From CAIJMU01 sp035530275 (GTDB lineage: Bacteria; Spirochaetota; Spirochaetia; Treponematales; Rectinemataceae), in assembly GCA_035530275.1 (NCBI GenBank), contig DATKVC010000017.1, positions 124,001-188,000 of the forward strand: DNA of 64,000 bases, given 5' to 3'. The translations under genes and the position numbers were made by a program. The notes under the pieces were generated by a model. That model did no database searches, had not been told where the DNA came from, and saw only the letters and a program-made list of their open reading frames with translations. Positions 33,982 through 41,806 of the stretch are shown in pieces (position 1 is the first letter of the stretch; each line of letters opens with the position of its first letter).

Positions 33982-35790
33982 ATGACAATCGGCGAACTCA
34001 GGCACGCCGCCCTTCGCTCCTGGATCGAGGAGACGGCCGGCCTTTGCGGACCGGCGGATATTCGCGTCTGTGACGGGAGTCCCGAAGAATATGATGAACT
34101 CTGCTCGCGCCTCATCGTTTCGGGAACCTTCAGACCCCTTTCGCGTGACAAGAAACCCCATTCGTTCTACGCCTGCTCCGACCCCGGCGACGTGGCCCGG
34201 GTCGAGGACCGCACCTTCATATGCAGCCGGACCCGCGATGAGGCCGGTCCGACGAACAATTGGGCCGATCCTGACGAAATGAAGCGGATACTGCGCGGGC
34301 TTTTCGCCGGCGCCATGAAGGGCCGTACTATGTACGTGGTTCCTTATTCGATGGGGCCGGTAGGCGGCACTCTCTCGAAGATCGGCATCGAAATCACCGA
34401 TTCGGCCTACGTGGTCGCGAACATGCACATCATGACCCGGGTGGGGACGCCTGTCCTCGAGGCCCTCGGCGACAAGGGCGAATTCGTCCCCTGCCTCCAT
34501 TCCGTCGGCAAGCCCGTCCTCCCCGGCCAACCCAACATCCCCTGGCCCTGCGACGCAGAGCGCAAATACATCGTCCATTTCCCCGAAGACAGGGCCATCT
34601 GGTCTTACGGCTCGGGCTATGGCGGCAACGCCCTCCTCGGCAAGAAATGCTTCGCCCTCCGGATCGCGACCTCCATGGCTCGCGACCAGGGCTGGCTCGC
34701 CGAGCACATGCTCATACTCGGTATCACCAACCCCGAAGGCCGAAAGAAGTACGTCGCGGCGGCCTTTCCCTCGGCCTGCGGCAAGACCAACCTGGCGATG
34801 CTCATTCCCACGATCCCCGGCTGGAAGGTCGAGACCGTGGGAGACGACATCGCCTGGATGCGTTTCGGCAAGGACGGTCGGCTCTACGCGATCAATCCCG
34901 AGGCCGGTTTCTTCGGTGTGGCGCCGGGCACGAGCGATTCCTCGAACCCCAACGCGATGGCGAGCCTCGCGCGCGACTCGATCTTTACCAATTGCGCCCT
35001 CACTCCCGACGGCGACGTCTGGTGGGAGGGCATCGGCACGCCGATTCCCCCGGGCAGTCTCGACTGGCAGGGTGCGATCTACGATCCCGCCTCGGGCAAG
35101 CCCGCGGCCCATCCGAACGCCCGCTTCACCGCCCCAGCGAAGGCCTGCCCCTGCATCGATCCGGAGTGGGAGAATCCCGAAGGCGTGCCCATTTCCGCCA
35201 TCCTTTTCGGCGGTCGCCGAGCCGGCGTCGTGCCTCTTGTTCACGAGGCCCTCTCCTGGGCCCATGGCGTCTTCATGGGCTCGATCGTCGCGAGCGAGAC
35301 GACGGCCGCGGCGGCTGGCGCCCTCGGCAGGCTCCGTCGCGACCCCTTCGCGATGCTGCCCTTTTGCGGCTACAACATGGGGGACTACTTCGGCCATTGG
35401 CTCGACGTCGGTGCCACGCCCGGCGCGACGCTGCCGAAATTCTTTTACGTCAACTGGTTCCGAAAGGGCAAGAACGGCAAATTCCTCTGGCCGGGTTATG
35501 GCGAGAATTCGCGAATACTCAAATGGATCTTCGAACGCTGCGACGCGAAGGGCGCCGAAGGTGCCGTCGAAACGCCCATCGGCTTCCTGCCCGCCAAGGA
35601 GAGCCTCGATCTCGCAAATCTCGACCTCGAGCCGGGTATCCTCGATGAACTCCTCAACGTCGACCGGGAGGCCTGGCTCGCGGAGCTGCCGGGGATAGGG
35701 GAGTACTACGATTCCTTCGGCGAGCACATGCCGGCGGGCCTTCGGGGCGAACTCAAGAAATTGGGCGAAAGGCTGGGCGCCACGGCCTGA
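33982..35790 (+). CDS. pckG: phosphoenolpyruvate carboxykinase (GTP)
   Basis: This 602-residue GTP-dependent PEPCK interconverts oxaloacetate and PEP. Motifs are YSMGPVGGTLSKIGIEITDS (substrate site), kinase-1a P-loop FPSACGKTNLAML, kinase-2 region VGDDIAWMRFGKDG with metal-binding Asp, and NPEAGFFGVAPGTS. The length is typical. AAGGAG 8 bases before ATG 33982 decides the start; a longer TTG-initiated frame from 33919 has no such signal. The upstream 195 bases are notably AT-rich and should hold the promoter. In anaerobes it often runs toward oxaloacetate. Confidence 0.97.
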   Translation: MTIGELRHAALRSWIEETAGLCGPADIRVCDGSPEEYDELCSRLIVSGTFRPLSRDKKPHSFYACSDPGDVARVEDRTFICSRTRDEAGPTNNWADPDEMKRILRGLFAGAMKGRTMYVVPYSMGPVGGTLSKIGIEITDSAYVVANMHIMTRVGTPVLEALGDKGEFVPCLHSVGKPVLPGQPNIPWPCDAERKYIVHFPEDRAIWSYGSGYGGNALLGKKCFALRIATSMARDQGWLAEHMLILGITNPEGRKKYVAAAFPSACGKTNLAMLIPTIPGWKVETVGDDIAWMRFGKDGRLYAINPEAGFFGVAPGTSDSSNPNAMASLARDSIFTNCALTPDGDVWWEGIGTPIPPGSLDWQGAIYDPASGKPAAHPNARFTAPAKACPCIDPEWENPEGVPISAILFGGRRAGVVPLVHEALSWAHGVFMGSIVASETTAAAAGALGRLRRDPFAMLPFCGYNMGDYFGHWLDVGATPGATLPKFFYVNWFRKGKNGKFLWPGYGENSRILKWIFERCDAKGAEGAVETPIGFLPAKESLDLANLDLEPGILDELLNVDREAWLAELPGIGEYYDSFGEHMPAGLRGELKKLGERLGATA

Positions 35791-35813
35791 CCTTTCCCTG
35801 AAGTCTTTTCCAT

Positions 35814-35842
35814 TTGCCAATTGGTATGGAGGGGACTATGAT
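35814..35842 (+). promoter_or_regulatory. promoter of the basic protein gene
   Basis: TTGCCA (35814-35819), a 17-base spacer and TATGAT (35837-35842). The ATG follows 9 bases after the -10, leaving a leader of only a few bases. Confidence 0.55.
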
Positions 35843-35851
35843 TTCGGTATC

Positions 35852-36508
35852 ATGACAAAGTATGAACTGGCCGTTCTGGCCGCGAAGGATCCCGCCGCCT
35901 ATATCGACGCCTCGGTCAAGGCCAAGCTGGCCCCGGCCGTCAAGGCTCGTTTGGCGCGGCGGTGGATGGAAAAGACGGGCTTTACCCGCGAGGACATCCT
36001 CTACGCGCGGAATCGCCACCCCTACTGGAAGCAAAAGAAGATGGAGGGCTCGATCGAGAGAACGCGCAGGCGCCTCATCGAGCACGATTATTCCGCCGGC
36101 GGCAGCCTCGTGTGGAACGCCGAGCGGGTGTCGCGATTCCTCGAGCTCAACGGCAGGGACAAGAGCGGCCGCTATCAGCACCACGATTGGGAAATCGCCG
36201 AGGCCTTCGGCGCCTCCATTCCTTCGATCCAGTACATGCGACGGAAGCTCAGGAAGGCGATTGATCTCCTCGGCGCCAAGGCGAGCAGGCAGAAAATCGT
36301 GGAGTATCTGACCTTCGCCGAGTCCGTCCTGGTCCGCGGTTCGGGCGCGGTCGAAAAGCTCAAGAGCGAAAGGGCCAAGGTAGCCCTGGGCCTCACCGAA
36401 TCGATGCGAGAACTTCCCCGCGTAAAGAAGACCTCCTTCGCCGACAGGTTTCCGAAGGCCGGCGGCAAGTCCGGAACCGATCCCAAGGCGAGCCGAAAGA
36501 AGGCCTGA
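35852..36508 (+). CDS. conserved-looking basic protein of unknown function
   Basis: This 218-residue protein is rich in Lys and Arg, has no signal peptide or membrane helix and should be cytoplasmic. A segment near residues 110-140 (HDWEIAEAFGASIPSIQYMRRKLRKA) has the spacing of a helix-turn-helix, and the C-terminus is a basic tail (KKTSFADRFPK...ASRKKA). Nucleic-acid binding is plausible but not shown. I do not recognise a family. There is no Shine-Dalgarno; a near-leaderless promoter lies just upstream. It converges with recG. Confidence 0.75.
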   Translation: MTKYELAVLAAKDPAAYIDASVKAKLAPAVKARLARRWMEKTGFTREDILYARNRHPYWKQKKMEGSIERTRRRLIEHDYSAGGSLVWNAERVSRFLELNGRDKSGRYQHHDWEIAEAFGASIPSIQYMRRKLRKAIDLLGAKASRQKIVEYLTFAESVLVRGSGAVEKLKSERAKVALGLTESMRELPRVKKTSFADRFPKAGGKSGTDPKASRKKA

Positions 36509-36577
36509 ATTGGGGCCGAGTTTCGACTCTCGTGGCCGCCGGCACGTTTCTATTTTTAGTTAGTATAGATTTGCCCG

Positions 36578-36600
36578 AGCCGCAGGCACGAGGCGGCTTT
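36578..36600 (+). terminator. possible weak terminator between convergent genes
   Basis: AGCCGC (36578-36583) pairs with GCGGCT (36593-36598), 9-base loop, followed by TTT. It lies between the basic protein gene and recG. Confidence 0.35.
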
Positions 36601-36613
36601 CAGCCCCGCCATG

Positions 36614-38686
36614 TCAGGAAGCGGCGACGCCTTCGCCGAAGGGCGGGGCCCGCCGCAAGACTTCTCGCAACGGGTTACTCGCTTCCGAAAGTAAGGCAGG
36701 GTCCTCTTCGACGAGGGCGAAGGCGTCGGCCCGCGCTTCTTCGAGGATGGCGAGGTCGCGCACGGGATCGGCCACCGCGAAACCCAGGGCGCCCGATTGC
36801 ATCGTCCCCGAGAGATCGCCCGGCCCCCTGATCTTGAGATCCTCCTCCGCCAGTTTGAAGCCGTCCGAAGTCTCGAGCATGGCCTTGAGCCGCGCCTTGC
36901 CCTCCTCGGTGAGCCTGTCCGAATACACAAGGAAGCACCAGGATTGGGCGGAGCCGCGGCCGACGCGCCCTCGGAGCTGGTGAAGGGCGGCGAGGCCGAA
37001 ACGCTCGGCGTGCTCGATGACCATGATGCTGGCCTCGGGCACATCCACTCCCACCTCGACGACGGAGGTAGCCACGAGGATACGCGTCTCGCCGCTCTTG
37101 AAGGCGGCCATGGCCGCGCGCTTTTCCTCCTCGCGAAGCCGCGAATGGATGAGACCCGTCGGAACTCCGGGAAAGATCTCGTCGCGCAACTTCGCGTACA
37201 TCTCCTCGGCGTTCTTGAGTTCGAGCTTGGTCGATTCGCCGATCAAGGGATAGACGAAATAGGCTCTCTGACCCGAGTCGAGAACGCGGCGCGCGAATTC
37301 GTAGACCTTCGTCTCATTGCCCGCCTTCGCCAGGTGGGTGACGATGGGCTTCCTTCCCGGCGGCATCTCGCGGATCGTCGACACCGAGAGATCGCCGAAG
37401 ACCGTGAGCGCGAGGGTCCGCGGAATGGGCGTGGCAGTCATCATGAGGAGGTCGGGCATGGTTCCCTTGCGCGAAAGGGCGAGGCGCTGGAGGACGCCGA
37501 AGCGATGCTGTTCGTCGACGATGACCAGGCGAAGATCTCTGTAGCCGACAGATTCCGAAAAGAGGGCCTGGGTGCCGAGGAGGAGATCCACCTCGCCCTT
37601 GGCGACGGCCGCGAGGAGGGGAGGGCGGGCGGCGTCGTCGACGTTGCCGGAGAGGAAGGCCAGCCTAATTCCCAAGGGCTCGAGGAGGGAGGCCGCCGTC
37701 TCGGCGTGCTGGCGCGCGAGGAGCTCCGTCGGCGCCATCAAGGCCACCTGACCGCCCGCCTCGATGACCTCGAGGGCAGCGAAAAACGCCACGAGGGTCT
37801 TGCCCGATCCGACGTCACCTTGGAGCAGTCGGGCCATCGGCCTGGATTCCCCCAGGTCCGCGACGATCTCGGCGATCGCCTTGTCCTGGTCGCCCGTGAG
37901 CTTGAAGGGCAGGCGCGCGCCGAGGCGCGAGCGGAGGAGGCCCTTCGGCGGCCTTCGCGTGACGGCGACCTCTCCCCTGCTTCGGGCTCGCTGGGCCACG
38001 GCGAGCTGGAAAAAGAAGAGCTCCTCGTAGGCGAGGCACTCGCGCGCCCGCACAGCCTGCGCGGCATCGTCGGGCGCGTGCATGGCGCGGATGGCTTCCC
38101 GCTTGGGCAGGAGGGAACGCCTTTCGCGGAGCCCTGAAGGAAGCTCGTCCTCGATGTGTCGCCCGTAGTCGGTCAGGGCATGGGCGACAAGCTTGCGGAC
38201 ATTCGCCTGTGCCAGACCCTCGGTGAGTGGGTAGACGGCGAGGAGACCCGACTTGACGGAGCCCTCACCATCGCCATCGAAGTTTTCGATTTCGAAGGCC
38301 GAGGACTGGAGTTCCCCGTAGCGTCGACCGAACTTGCCCGTCACGACGACGCGGCTTCCGACAGGTAGGCTTCGCTCGAGAAAGGCCCGGTTGAAACAGA
38401 CGAGACTCGCCTCGTCCTCACCGTCATCGACGAGGAGCTTGAGTGTCTTCATCCGCCCGTAGCCGAACCATTCGTGGGCGAAGATGGTGGCCTTGGCATG
38501 GGCGCGCTCCCCGGTCCTCGCCGACTCGGCGAAACTCAGCCAGGAATTCCGGTCGTCCCAGTCGCGGGGGAAATGGAGGAGGAGGTCGGCGATCGTGTAG
38601 ATGCCCATGCGTGCGAGAAGGGCTGCGACGGCCTTGCCGGCCCCCTTGAGCCGGGTCACCGGGTCGCGAAGTTCGCGGAGGAACAC
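36614..38686 (-). CDS. recG: ATP-dependent DNA helicase RecG
   Basis: This 690-residue helicase remodels stalled replication forks and Holliday junctions. An N-terminal wedge/OB domain (VTRLKGAGKAVAALLARMGI, LLLHFPRDWDDR) precedes the superfamily 2 motifs: LLQGDVGSGKTLVAF (I), TELLARQHA (Ia), VDEQHRFGVLQR (II), MTATPIPRTLA (III), and in the second lobe VVEVGVDVPEAS and LRGRVGRG (VI). The start was set at GTG 38686, giving the usual family length; a longer frame begins at 38839. A -10-like TATCTT ends 6 bases before the GTG and there is no Shine-Dalgarno. Confidence 0.95.
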   Translation of the reverse strand: MFLRELRDPVTRLKGAGKAVAALLARMGIYTIADLLLHFPRDWDDRNSWLSFAESARTGERAHAKATIFAHEWFGYGRMKTLKLLVDDGEDEASLVCFNRAFLERSLPVGSRVVVTGKFGRRYGELQSSAFEIENFDGDGEGSVKSGLLAVYPLTEGLAQANVRKLVAHALTDYGRHIEDELPSGLRERRSLLPKREAIRAMHAPDDAAQAVRARECLAYEELFFFQLAVAQRARSRGEVAVTRRPPKGLLRSRLGARLPFKLTGDQDKAIAEIVADLGESRPMARLLQGDVGSGKTLVAFFAALEVIEAGGQVALMAPTELLARQHAETAASLLEPLGIRLAFLSGNVDDAARPPLLAAVAKGEVDLLLGTQALFSESVGYRDLRLVIVDEQHRFGVLQRLALSRKGTMPDLLMMTATPIPRTLALTVFGDLSVSTIREMPPGRKPIVTHLAKAGNETKVYEFARRVLDSGQRAYFVYPLIGESTKLELKNAEEMYAKLRDEIFPGVPTGLIHSRLREEEKRAAMAAFKSGETRILVATSVVEVGVDVPEASIMVIEHAERFGLAALHQLRGRVGRGSAQSWCFLVYSDRLTEEGKARLKAMLETSDGFKLAEEDLKIRGPGDLSGTMQSGALGFAVADPVRDLAILEEARADAFALVEEDPALLSEASNPLREVLRRAPPFGEGVAAS

Positions 38687-38692
38687 GGGAGG

Positions 38693-38698
38693 AAGATA
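38693..38698 (-). promoter_or_regulatory. possible -10 of a leaderless recG transcript
   Basis: TATCTT on the minus strand (38698-38693), six bases before GTG 38686. The matching -35 is poor, so this is supported mainly by the spacing seen at other genes here. Confidence 0.35.
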
Positions 38699-38707
38699 GC
38701 ATAAGCC

Positions 38708-38737
38708 TTGGACTTTTGGCTCGGGCAAGCGTAAGAT
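38708..38737 (+). promoter_or_regulatory. promoter of the MMPL envelope cluster
   Basis: TTGGAC (38708-38713), an 18-base spacer and TAAGAT (38732-38737). The GTG start of the exporter gene is at 38771, with AGGG about 8 bases before it. Confidence 0.5.
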
Positions 38738-38770
38738 AGATTCCCAAAACAGATTGCGAAAGGGAATTCC

Positions 38771-40972
38771 GTGGAAGGTGAAGGAAACGGCCAATTTCAA
38801 ACGATGATCGAGGAAGTCAAAAGCTGCGCACCAAGACAATTTCTTGGCTTTCCCTGGGATATTGGCGTTTCACTGATACTCCTGGCCTTCCTCCTCGCCT
38901 CGCTTGCCTTGTTGCCGCGACTGCGCTTCGATTCAACGTTGGAGTCTCATCTTTCAAACCGCTCCGCTCTGTCAGCAGTCGATGCCGCGGAGAGTATCTT
39001 TCCTCCCGAGCATCTCACCCTCATCGCGCTTCCCTGCGCAAATCCATTTTCCCCGAATTCCATAAATCGCCTAACGCAGGTCAGTTCTCGAATTCGAGGA
39101 TGGATAAGCACCAATAACGAGAAATGGAATTTCTATTCCCCTACGACTGTTTCAACCCTTGAAAAGCAGGGTGGCAATTTGCTTTCCTCTCCGATCGTTG
39201 AGAGTTCACATGATGGGAATGCCGCGAAAGAGCGACTCGAGGCATCACCGCTTCTGCATAAGCTCTTTCTTACGAAAGATGGCAATGCATGGATACTGTA
39301 CCTCGGAGTCGACAAGATTGACGGCAGGCTTTCGAATTTCCTGATCGATCTCCGATCGGATTTCCCTGAGCTCAAATTCGCCGGCGCGCCTTGGGTTCTT
39401 TCGAGAACTTACGATACCTTCAATCGCGAGTTCGGACTTTTGCTTGCTCTCGCTGCCCTGGTGCTCCTCGTCATCCAATACGCGCTTTATCGATCTGTTC
39501 CTGTTGCCCTCTTTCTCTGGGCCTTCTCTCTCGTGCCTACCATCCTCCTCCTCGGACTCATGATCGCCCTCGGCAAGCCGATGCGGATAGCCTACGTGCT
39601 GGCTCCTGTCATGACCTTGGCGCTATCGACTTCTTATATTACCCATCTTTTTCGCAGCTGGGTCCTTTGCGGTCACGATCCGGGAAAGGCCCTTGCCGAT
39701 CGGACGTCGATTATCCTTTTCGACGCAGGTACCACCGTTTTCGGCTTCGCGAGCATGCTCTTCTCCCCGATAGCGGACTTGGTTTTTCTTGGATGGATAT
39801 CCATCGCAGGGGTCGCCATATCCCTAATTGTGATCATGATCGGCATGCCGGCGGCGCTCGGACTGGCTCGACGCCCTCCGCGCCTTAGCAAAAGGATCGT
39901 CGAGCCTTCCGGTCCAAGCCGGAAGAGCGTCCCTGGGTTGCCTCGGCTTCTTGGCTTGGCGGCGATCATTCTGGTTCTCGCCGCCTCTTCCCTACGAATT
40001 GGAATTGGATACGAGGCCCGCGACATTTTCCCTCCTTGGACGAAATTCGGACGAGATATTTCCTGGTTCGAGACCCATCTCTCCGGACTCAACGAGGCGG
40101 GCCTCGTCATCCAAACCGGAAGGGAAAACGGCATCGTCGATCTCAGGTTCTGGAAAGGGCTTGAAGAACTCGAAGGCGGCCTTCGCCGAATCCCCGGTGT
40201 GGGATTCGTCTATGGGCCTCCCGATCTTGTCGGTGAAGTGCTGGCTCGCTACGTCGGCAAAGCCGGATCCCTCGATGTCACGAGCGAGGCCGACATCGGG
40301 GAATCCCTCGAACTCCTGTCCGGCTCGACGGGGAGCATCTTTTCGCGGGGATTCGTCGGAGAGGATTGGTCGAACCTCCTCGTTCATGTCACGGTCAGCC
40401 CGGACTTCAATGCCATACGCGACATGCCAATTCTCATGGCCAAGACCACCGCACTTGCTTCCCAGACAATCCCCGGAGCCAAACTCTCGTGGTCCGGCGA
40501 CATTGTGCGCAGCGCCGTCGTGGAAGGCGCCTTCATCAATGGACAAATCAGCGGCACCTTCGTCTTTTTCGGCATGCTCGTGGTCGGACTCGCTATAGCT
40601 TTTAGATCCTTATGGAAGGCCCTCGCCATATCCATCGTGCCCCTCATGGGCTTTCTCGCCGCCCTCGGGCTGATGGGCATCCTCGGCTGGAATCTCTCGG
40701 CGGAGAATGCGGTAGCGCTTGCCGTAATAGCGGGCACTGGAGTCGACAGCGCCATCGTCGTGGTAAAGCGAGGCTGGTCGGGAGAGGCGCGGGACGCCAC
40801 GGTCGATACCACCATTCTCGTCGTCGGAGCGATACTCGTCCTCGTTTTCTCCTCGTTCTTTCTAATCGTACAGACCGCGATCATCTGCGCGGTCGGCCTC
40901 GTCGCCTCGACCTTGACGACGATCTTCGCTCTCCCCGCATTCGCGACCCTGAATTCTTCTCGACGGAAGTGA
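38771..40972 (+). CDS. MMPL/RND-family membrane exporter
   Basis: This 733-residue inner-membrane protein has the RND/MMPL plan in two halves. Each half is one helix, a periplasmic loop of about 170 residues, then five clustered helices. Helix 1 is near residues 30-50. Helices 2-6 are near 220-365. The second half starts near 398 with its loop to about 590 and helices to 730. Helix 4 of the second half has AVIAGTGVDSAIVVVKRG. The size fits small hopanoid/lipid or lipoprotein-handling MMPL proteins rather than drug pumps. It is followed after two bases by a LolA-like gene. GTG 38771 is chosen; ATG 38804 is an alternative. Confidence 0.88.
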   Translation: MEGEGNGQFQTMIEEVKSCAPRQFLGFPWDIGVSLILLAFLLASLALLPRLRFDSTLESHLSNRSALSAVDAAESIFPPEHLTLIALPCANPFSPNSINRLTQVSSRIRGWISTNNEKWNFYSPTTVSTLEKQGGNLLSSPIVESSHDGNAAKERLEASPLLHKLFLTKDGNAWILYLGVDKIDGRLSNFLIDLRSDFPELKFAGAPWVLSRTYDTFNREFGLLLALAALVLLVIQYALYRSVPVALFLWAFSLVPTILLLGLMIALGKPMRIAYVLAPVMTLALSTSYITHLFRSWVLCGHDPGKALADRTSIILFDAGTTVFGFASMLFSPIADLVFLGWISIAGVAISLIVIMIGMPAALGLARRPPRLSKRIVEPSGPSRKSVPGLPRLLGLAAIILVLAASSLRIGIGYEARDIFPPWTKFGRDISWFETHLSGLNEAGLVIQTGRENGIVDLRFWKGLEELEGGLRRIPGVGFVYGPPDLVGEVLARYVGKAGSLDVTSEADIGESLELLSGSTGSIFSRGFVGEDWSNLLVHVTVSPDFNAIRDMPILMAKTTALASQTIPGAKLSWSGDIVRSAVVEGAFINGQISGTFVFFGMLVVGLAIAFRSLWKALAISIVPLMGFLAALGLMGILGWNLSAENAVALAVIAGTGVDSAIVVVKRGWSGEARDATVDTTILVVGAILVLVFSSFFLIVQTAIICAVGLVASTLTTIFALPAFATLNSSRRK

Positions 40973-40974
40973 AC

Positions 40975-41703
40975 ATGAAAAGACTCTCCCTCGTTATCAT
41001 CGCCCTCGTCTTCCCTTTCCTGGCGGCGGCCGAAGACCCCGCGATATTTCTTTCAAGTGCGTATCTCTTTACGCCAGAGCCGGTGTTCGTGGTGAAAATC
41101 GGCATGAACATACAAGAGCCGGGGGGACAAAAGACGAGGGAGGTGGAACTCTCCGTGGAAAAGCAGGGGGATCGAAGCTTCAGCCTCTCCCGGGTTACCC
41201 GCCCGGCTTTTCTTTCCGACATGAAGTTCCTGAAGCGGAGCGAGAATGAAAAGGTCGATTCGATTTGGGTAAAAACCTCGCGTGGCGTGAGACGGATAGG
41301 GGATGGCAACAGGAACGAGTCAGTCTTCGGCTCGCATTTCACCGTCGAGGATTTCGGCAGCATCGACGGAAAGGGCTTCGATCTGTCCTTCAATAAATCG
41401 CTTGATACGAATTCCGAGCGCGCAATCGTCGCGAAGCCCCTTTCGCCCGCGACCTATGCCCTGAGAGTCATTTGGGTGGAAAATGACAACGGCCTTGTCA
41501 CGCGCATGGAATACAGGGACGCTTCGGGCAAGATCCTTAGACGCTACCTGGTTACGAAGACGACCGGAAGCGGAAAAGCCATGCGACCCCTCGAGGCTCG
41601 CATGGAAGACCTCGTGAATGGGGGCTCAACCACGATTTCCCTCCTGTCCTTTTCCACTCCCGCCTCCTTGCCCGAACACTTATTCAGCCCCGGCACGCTT
41701 TAG
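40975..41703 (+). CDS. LolA-like outer-membrane lipoprotein-sorting protein
   Basis: This 242-residue exported protein has a signal peptide (MKRLSLVIIALVFPFLAAA). Its beta-rich body resembles the LolA-like periplasmic carriers often encoded next to MMPL exporters (VFVVKIGMNIQEPGG, DMKFLKRS..KVDSIWVKTSRGVRRI, TYALRVIWVENDNGLVTRMEYRDASGKILRRYLV). It probably shuttles a lipid or lipoprotein across the periplasm. GGAAG precedes the ATG, which lies two bases after the exporter stop, so the two are made together. Confidence 0.82.
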   Translation: MKRLSLVIIALVFPFLAAAEDPAIFLSSAYLFTPEPVFVVKIGMNIQEPGGQKTREVELSVEKQGDRSFSLSRVTRPAFLSDMKFLKRSENEKVDSIWVKTSRGVRRIGDGNRNESVFGSHFTVEDFGSIDGKGFDLSFNKSLDTNSERAIVAKPLSPATYALRVIWVENDNGLVTRMEYRDASGKILRRYLVTKTTGSGKAMRPLEARMEDLVNGGSTTISLLSFSTPASLPEHLFSPGTL

Positions 41704-41806
41704 AATTTTGTCAAGAGAATAAAAAATTACTTGCAGCCGCCTTCGGGATGAAGCAATATGGGTATAACAGTTTTAATATGCTCCATGACAGCAAGGGGGA
41801 GAAACA

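Noticed and set aside
33961..35820. 619-codon minus-strand frame over pckG
   Set aside because: PEP carboxykinase motifs run through the plus strand; the antisense frame resembles no protein.
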